64,000 nucleotides of DNA. It comes from Gammaproteobacteria bacterium. GTDB taxonomy: Bacteria > Pseudomonadota > Gammaproteobacteria > Eutrophobiales > Eutrophobiaceae. How positions within the stretch are numbered: the first letter of the stretch is position 1; every line of letters begins with the position of its first letter. Positions 60,765 through 64,000 of the stretch are shown here, piece after piece. The notes beneath the pieces were generated by a model. The model searched no databases. It was not told the DNA's origin and worked only from the letters and a program-made list of their open reading frames with translations. The translations under genes were made by a program, and so were the position numbers. The DNA lies in contig JACORW010000018.1 of the NCBI GenBank assembly GCA_016179185.1, positions 1 through 64,000 of the forward strand, given 5' to 3'.

Positions 60765-62387
60765 GTGACCGAGACCGTACGCGACTCAGAGCAGCAGGTT
60801 TTTGAAACCAACTCCGGTATCCCGGTGGAGGAGTTGTACGACGCCCATGCGCTGCAAGGCTTCGACCCGGAGCGCGACCTTGGCGCGCCGGGGGAATTTC
60901 CGTTCACGCGCGGACCCTATGCAGGCATGTACCGGCGGCGCATCTGGACGCGCCGCTTTCAGGTCGGATTCGGCTCGCCGCAGGAATCCAACGAGCGCAT
61001 CCGTTACCTGTATGAGAACGGCGCCAACGGCTTCGTCATCACCATTGATTTGCCCACGTCCTACGGTTTCGATTCCGATGATCCCATCGCCGAGGGCGAG
61101 GTCGGCGTCACCGGTGTCACTTTGAGCACGCTGGAGGACATGAGTGCCCTGTATGAGGGTTTCGGCCCCGACCGGGTGTCCTACGCGCTTTCCATCCGGC
61201 CGCCGGTGTCCAGTGTCACGCTGGCGATGCTGGCATGCGTGGCCGAAGACAAGGGCGTGCCGTTCAAAGACGTCATCGGAACGCAGCAGAACGATCCCTT
61301 CTACCAGATGAGCGGCGGCCCGCTGCAGACCATCACGCAATTCTTCCCGCTCGACGGCACGTTGCGGCTGTGCATTGACAACATCGAGTTCATATCGAAG
61401 CACATGCCGCGCCTCAACTGGATGGTGACCAACGGTTACAATCTGCGCGAGACCGGCGTGAACGCGGTCGAGGACGGGGCGTTCACGCTGGCCCACGCCT
61501 TCGACATCTTCCGCATGGCCAGGGCCCGGGGCCTGGATGTCAACGAGTTTCCAAGGCGCGCGTCGTTTTTTCTGTCGGCGTCCATGGACTTCTTCGAAGA
61601 AATTGCGAAGTTCCGCGCCATGCGGCGCCTGTACGCGCGCACCATGCGCGATGAACTGGGTGCCACGGATCCGGCCTGCCTGCGGCTGCGGTTCTCGGTG
61701 CAAACCGCCGGCAACACGCTGACCACGCAGCAGCCCGAGGTCAACATCGTGCGCGCCGGCATCGAGGCCATGGCGGCGGTATTCGGCGGCGCGCAGTCAA
61801 TACATCTCTGTTCCTACGACGAAGGTCATGGCCTGCCCACCGAGGAATCCTCGCGCATTGCGCTGCGCACGCAGCAGGTGGTTGCCTACGAAACGGGCGT
61901 GACCAGGACCATTGACCCGTTGGCGGGTTCCTATTACGTGGAACACCTGACCAACAGGCTGGAACAGGCCATTCAGACCAAAATCAGGGAGATCGACCAG
62001 ATGGGCGGCATGGCGAGCGCTATCCGCGACGGCTGGCTGGAGCAGCAGATCAACGCGGCTCGTTACCGCAACCAGCGGGAACTGGATTCAGGACGGCGCA
62101 CGCTTGTGGGTGTCAATCGCTTCACCATTCCGGCGTCAGAGGAAAAGCCGGTGCGCGTGCACAGGATCCGCGCCGATGAATGGGGCGCGCGCCGCGGCGA
62201 CTACCTGCGCAACTACCGCATGCATCGCGACGCTGACCGCTGGAACGCCGGCCTGTCCCGGGTCGAGGAAGGCTGGAAGGCGAACGAGAACATGGTGCCG
62301 GTGATCATGAATGCCCTGAGGTGCCAGGCCACAATGGGGGAGATCCATGAAGCCATGCGGCGGGCGCAGGGGTGGAGGTTTCGGTGA
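60765..62387 (+). CDS. B12-dependent acyl-CoA mutase large subunit, atypical substrate pocket
   Basis: A 540-residue protein (GTG start) of the methylmalonyl-CoA mutase catalytic-domain family, without its own B12-binding domain. WTRRFQVGFGSPQESNERIR, IDLPTSYGFDSDDP and VSVQTAGNTLTTQQPEVNI-like sequence (here FSVQTAGN) fit the barrel. The Tyr89 position of methylmalonyl-CoA mutase is Gln66 here, and the Arg207 region is altered by an insertion with no matching Arg. The substrate is therefore probably not methylmalonyl-CoA. The small subunit follows at 62490. Confidence 0.85.
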   Translation: MTETVRDSEQQVFETNSGIPVEELYDAHALQGFDPERDLGAPGEFPFTRGPYAGMYRRRIWTRRFQVGFGSPQESNERIRYLYENGANGFVITIDLPTSYGFDSDDPIAEGEVGVTGVTLSTLEDMSALYEGFGPDRVSYALSIRPPVSSVTLAMLACVAEDKGVPFKDVIGTQQNDPFYQMSGGPLQTITQFFPLDGTLRLCIDNIEFISKHMPRLNWMVTNGYNLRETGVNAVEDGAFTLAHAFDIFRMARARGLDVNEFPRRASFFLSASMDFFEEIAKFRAMRRLYARTMRDELGATDPACLRLRFSVQTAGNTLTTQQPEVNIVRAGIEAMAAVFGGAQSIHLCSYDEGHGLPTEESSRIALRTQQVVAYETGVTRTIDPLAGSYYVEHLTNRLEQAIQTKIREIDQMGGMASAIRDGWLEQQINAARYRNQRELDSGRRTLVGVNRFTIPASEEKPVRVHRIRADEWGARRGDYLRNYRMHRDADRWNAGLSRVEEGWKANENMVPVIMNALRCQATMGEIHEAMRRAQGWRFR

Positions 62388-62465
62388 GGCAGCTACAAGC
62401 TACAAGCGACAAGCTACAAGTGAAAAAATGTTTTCCTTGTTGCTTGTGGCTTGTAGCTTGTGGCT
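62388..62465. repeat. Inverted pair of heptad repeat blocks after the mutase gene
   Basis: GGCAGCTACAAG follows the stop codon directly, then CTACAAG/CGACAAG units to 62420. The reverse complement block (CTTGTTG/CTTGTGG/CTTGTAG) runs 62436-62465. Same family as 17539-17764. Confidence 0.78.
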
Positions 62466-62489
62466 CAGATAGCACCTGAGGCACAACGC

Positions 62490-62891
62490 GTGAACTCTCC
62501 AAAGCGCATCCTGCTGGCCAAGATGGGCCTCGACTGCCACGACACCGGCATCATCACCGTCGCCCAGCAGTTGCGCGAAAACGGTTTCGAAGTGATCTAC
62601 CTCGGCCTGCACAACTCCGCGCAGCAGGTGATCAAGGCCGCAATGGAGGAGGACGTCGATCTCGTCGGGGTCAGCTTTCTTTCCGGTCAACACATGGCGC
62701 AGATGTGCAATCTGCTCGAGGCGATGCGGGAGGCAGGAATGAGGCTGCCGGTGATCTGTGGCGGCGTCATCCCGGACGACGACGCGGCCGAGCTGCGCGG
62801 GATGGGGGTTGCGGAGGTGATTCGACCCGGCTGCCTGACTGCTGACATTCTCCGCATTGTGAGTAGTGCTTTGGAAATGCGACGTGAGTAG
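62490..62891 (+). CDS. B12-binding small subunit of the acyl-CoA mutase
   Basis: A 133-residue protein from GTG 62490; another GTG at 62460 lies inside the repeat and is less likely. The cobalamin motif is KMGLDCHDTGIITVA (DxHxxG) with VGVSFLSGQHM and ICGGVIPDDD. It binds B12 and docks on the large subunit. Separate large and small subunits are also the rule for 2-hydroxyisobutyryl-CoA mutase and archaeal mutases. Confidence 0.93.
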   Translation: MNSPKRILLAKMGLDCHDTGIITVAQQLRENGFEVIYLGLHNSAQQVIKAAMEEDVDLVGVSFLSGQHMAQMCNLLEAMREAGMRLPVICGGVIPDDDAAELRGMGVAEVIRPGCLTADILRIVSSALEMRRE

Positions 62892-62950
62892 CAAGCGACA
62901 AGCCACAAGCAACAAGCGACAAGTGGAACCAAGGTACGTTCCTTGTGGCT
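62890..62950. repeat. Heptad repeat block between mutase small subunit and ligase
   Basis: GCAAGCGACAAGCCACAAGC-type units at 62890-62923 start at the stop codon of the preceding gene. A partial reverse complement CCTTGTGGCT is at 62941-62950. Confidence 0.7.
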
Positions 62951-62958
62951 GACTTTTT

Positions 62959-64000
62959 ATGACCCTCGACGAAATCCCCGCGCGCAATGCCCTGCGCTTT
63001 CCGCACAAGCCCGCCTTCATCATGGGCGAAGTCCGCCGCACCTGGGCTGAAGTTGATGCGCGCGTGACGCGGCTGGCCCATGCGTTGTCAGACGCCGGGC
63101 TGCGGGCGGGAGATCGCGTCGCGGTGCTGCTGCCCAACTGTCCCGAGTATTTCGAGATCTATTTCGGCTGCGCCCGCGCCGGTGTCATCGCCGTGCCGCT
63201 GAACTACCGGCTCACCGCGCGAGAACTGACGCAGATCCTGTCGCACGCCGAGCCCGCGCTGCTGGTCGTCGGCGCTGAATATCTGCCGCAGGCCCGTGAA
63301 CTGAAGAAGCTGTTGCCGGCCGTGCGCCGCTATTGGGTGCTGGGGGAAGGCAGCCTCGACGGGGCGGGGAATTATCGTCAGTTACTCAGTGCAGCCGGGA
63401 CCGGCCCGGTTCATGCCCTCCGGGCGGACACGGATCCGTGCGCGATCTTTTACACCAGTGGCACCACCGGCCTGCCCAAGGGCGCCATGGTGTCGCACTT
63501 GAATCTGGAGATGAACGGCTACAACCAGATGATCGCCGACGCAAGCCGGCATGACGACATCAACCTGGTCTCGACGCCCATTTACCATGTGGGCGCCGTG
63601 TTCGTCGCCGTGACCTACATGATGCTGGGCTGCGCGCAGGTCATCGTGCCGCGCTTCGAGCCGGGACTGTGGTTGCAGACCACGGCCGCAAGCCGCGCCA
63701 CGGTGGCGCTGTTGATCCCCACGATGATCAACGCCGTACTGCATCATCCGGGCTGTGATCAAACGGATCTGTCCGCATTGCGGCTGATCTTCTATGGCGG
63801 CGGCCCGATGCCGCCGGCCGTGCTGGAGCGTGCGATGAAACGGTTGCACTGCGGGTTCACCCAGGGCTACGGGTTGACGGAGACACTGGAGGCCACGTTT
63901 CTCACGTCCCAGGACCATGTGCTCGGCGGCACGGCGCTACAGCAGAAGCGCCTGGGATCCGCCGGCCGCGAGGCAGTGGGCGCGGAAGTGCGCATCGTTG
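62959..64000 (+). CDS. Acyl-CoA synthetase (AMP-binding), 3' end cut by window
   Basis: The ATG at 62959 opens a frame that runs off the window (347 codons). AMP-binding features are IFYTSGTTGLPKGAMVSH, the substrate/adenylate segment TPIYHVGAVF, and FTQGYGLTETLEATFL. It would make the CoA thioester for the mutase just upstream, as in the 2-hydroxyisobutyrate pathway, where a ligase accompanies the mutase. The acid is unknown. Confidence 0.88.
   Translation, partial: MTLDEIPARNALRFPHKPAFIMGEVRRTWAEVDARVTRLAHALSDAGLRAGDRVAVLLPNCPEYFEIYFGCARAGVIAVPLNYRLTARELTQILSHAEPALLVVGAEYLPQARELKKLLPAVRRYWVLGEGSLDGAGNYRQLLSAAGTGPVHALRADTDPCAIFYTSGTTGLPKGAMVSHLNLEMNGYNQMIADASRHDDINLVSTPIYHVGAVFVAVTYMMLGCAQVIVPRFEPGLWLQTTAASRATVALLIPTMINAVLHHPGCDQTDLSALRLIFYGGGPMPPAVLERAMKRLHCGFTQGYGLTETLEATFLTSQDHVLGGTALQQKRLGSAGREAVGAEVRIV

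Overview
The window is a GC-rich proteobacterial chromosome segment, most likely from an uncultured gammaproteobacterium. This placement rests on overall gene content, the class Ia ribonucleotide reductase, a plug-first TonB receptor and REP-type extragenic palindromes, and is only moderately secure. I see no rRNA, tRNA or CRISPR array.

Region 1 (1-21545) is a tetrahydromethanopterin/methanofuran C1 locus. On the minus strand one run of tightly packed genes, many overlapping by 4 bases, carries two different formyl-methanofuran complexes. The upstream set (12757-7617) looks like a true methanogen-type Mo/W formylmethanofuran dehydrogenase: fmdD, fmdB with the metal-ligand Cys, fmdA, ftr and fmdC. 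It is followed by a 7Fe-type ferredoxin and an adrenodoxin-reductase-like NADP reductase. The downstream set (5760-1094) is the hydrolytic bacterial Fhc type: fhcB without that Cys, then fhcA, fhcD and fhcC. It runs by a 4-base overlap into a NuoE-NuoF-like NAD-dependent formate dehydrogenase subunit cut by the window edge. Read together, formyl-methanofuran could leave either as CO2 with electrons to ferredoxin and NADP, or as formate with electrons to NAD. Divergently, on the plus strand, lie a ribofuranosylaminobenzene-phosphate synthase, mtdB, mch, a CitG-like gene and fae. A HisA-like gene (minus), mfnF-like, pabB and mfnE-like genes follow. This is both the formaldehyde oxidation pathway and part of the biosynthesis of its two cofactors.

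Region 2 (21626-27388) holds nrdA and nrdB on the minus strand with a recognisable promoter and NrdR-like boxes. nrdA contains a 378-residue intein with two LAGLIDADG-like motifs and an unusual Gly at the +1 splice position.

Region 3 (27628-47000) is mixed accessory content. It includes an SDR, a dialkylglycine-decarboxylase-like enzyme with a membrane protein, two toxin-antitoxin-like pairs each preceded by a palindrome, and a phytanoyl-CoA-dioxygenase-like protein. It also includes a DCC/lipase-maturation-factor-like membrane protein, a four-gene overlapping operon (TPR-glycosyltransferase, AMP-ligase, GNAT, ACP), a MORC/Hsp90-like ATPase, dodecin, an asparagine synthase-type amidotransferase and a CBS protein.

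Region 4 (47064-64000) is catabolic. A three-subunit molybdopterin enzyme is followed by a TonB receptor with an inverted-repeat operator, a MarR-like regulator, an Asp/Glu-racemase-family protein and hydantoinase/carboxylase-type HyuA and HyuB. It ends with a two-subunit B12 acyl-CoA mutase whose substrate-pocket residues do not match methylmalonyl-CoA mutase, and an acyl-CoA ligase cut by the window end.

Three repeat families are scattered in intergenic space: heptad repeats based on ACAAGCT, a second heptad-like pair based on AAAGTGA, and a 64-bp palindromic core found twice with different self-complementary flanks.
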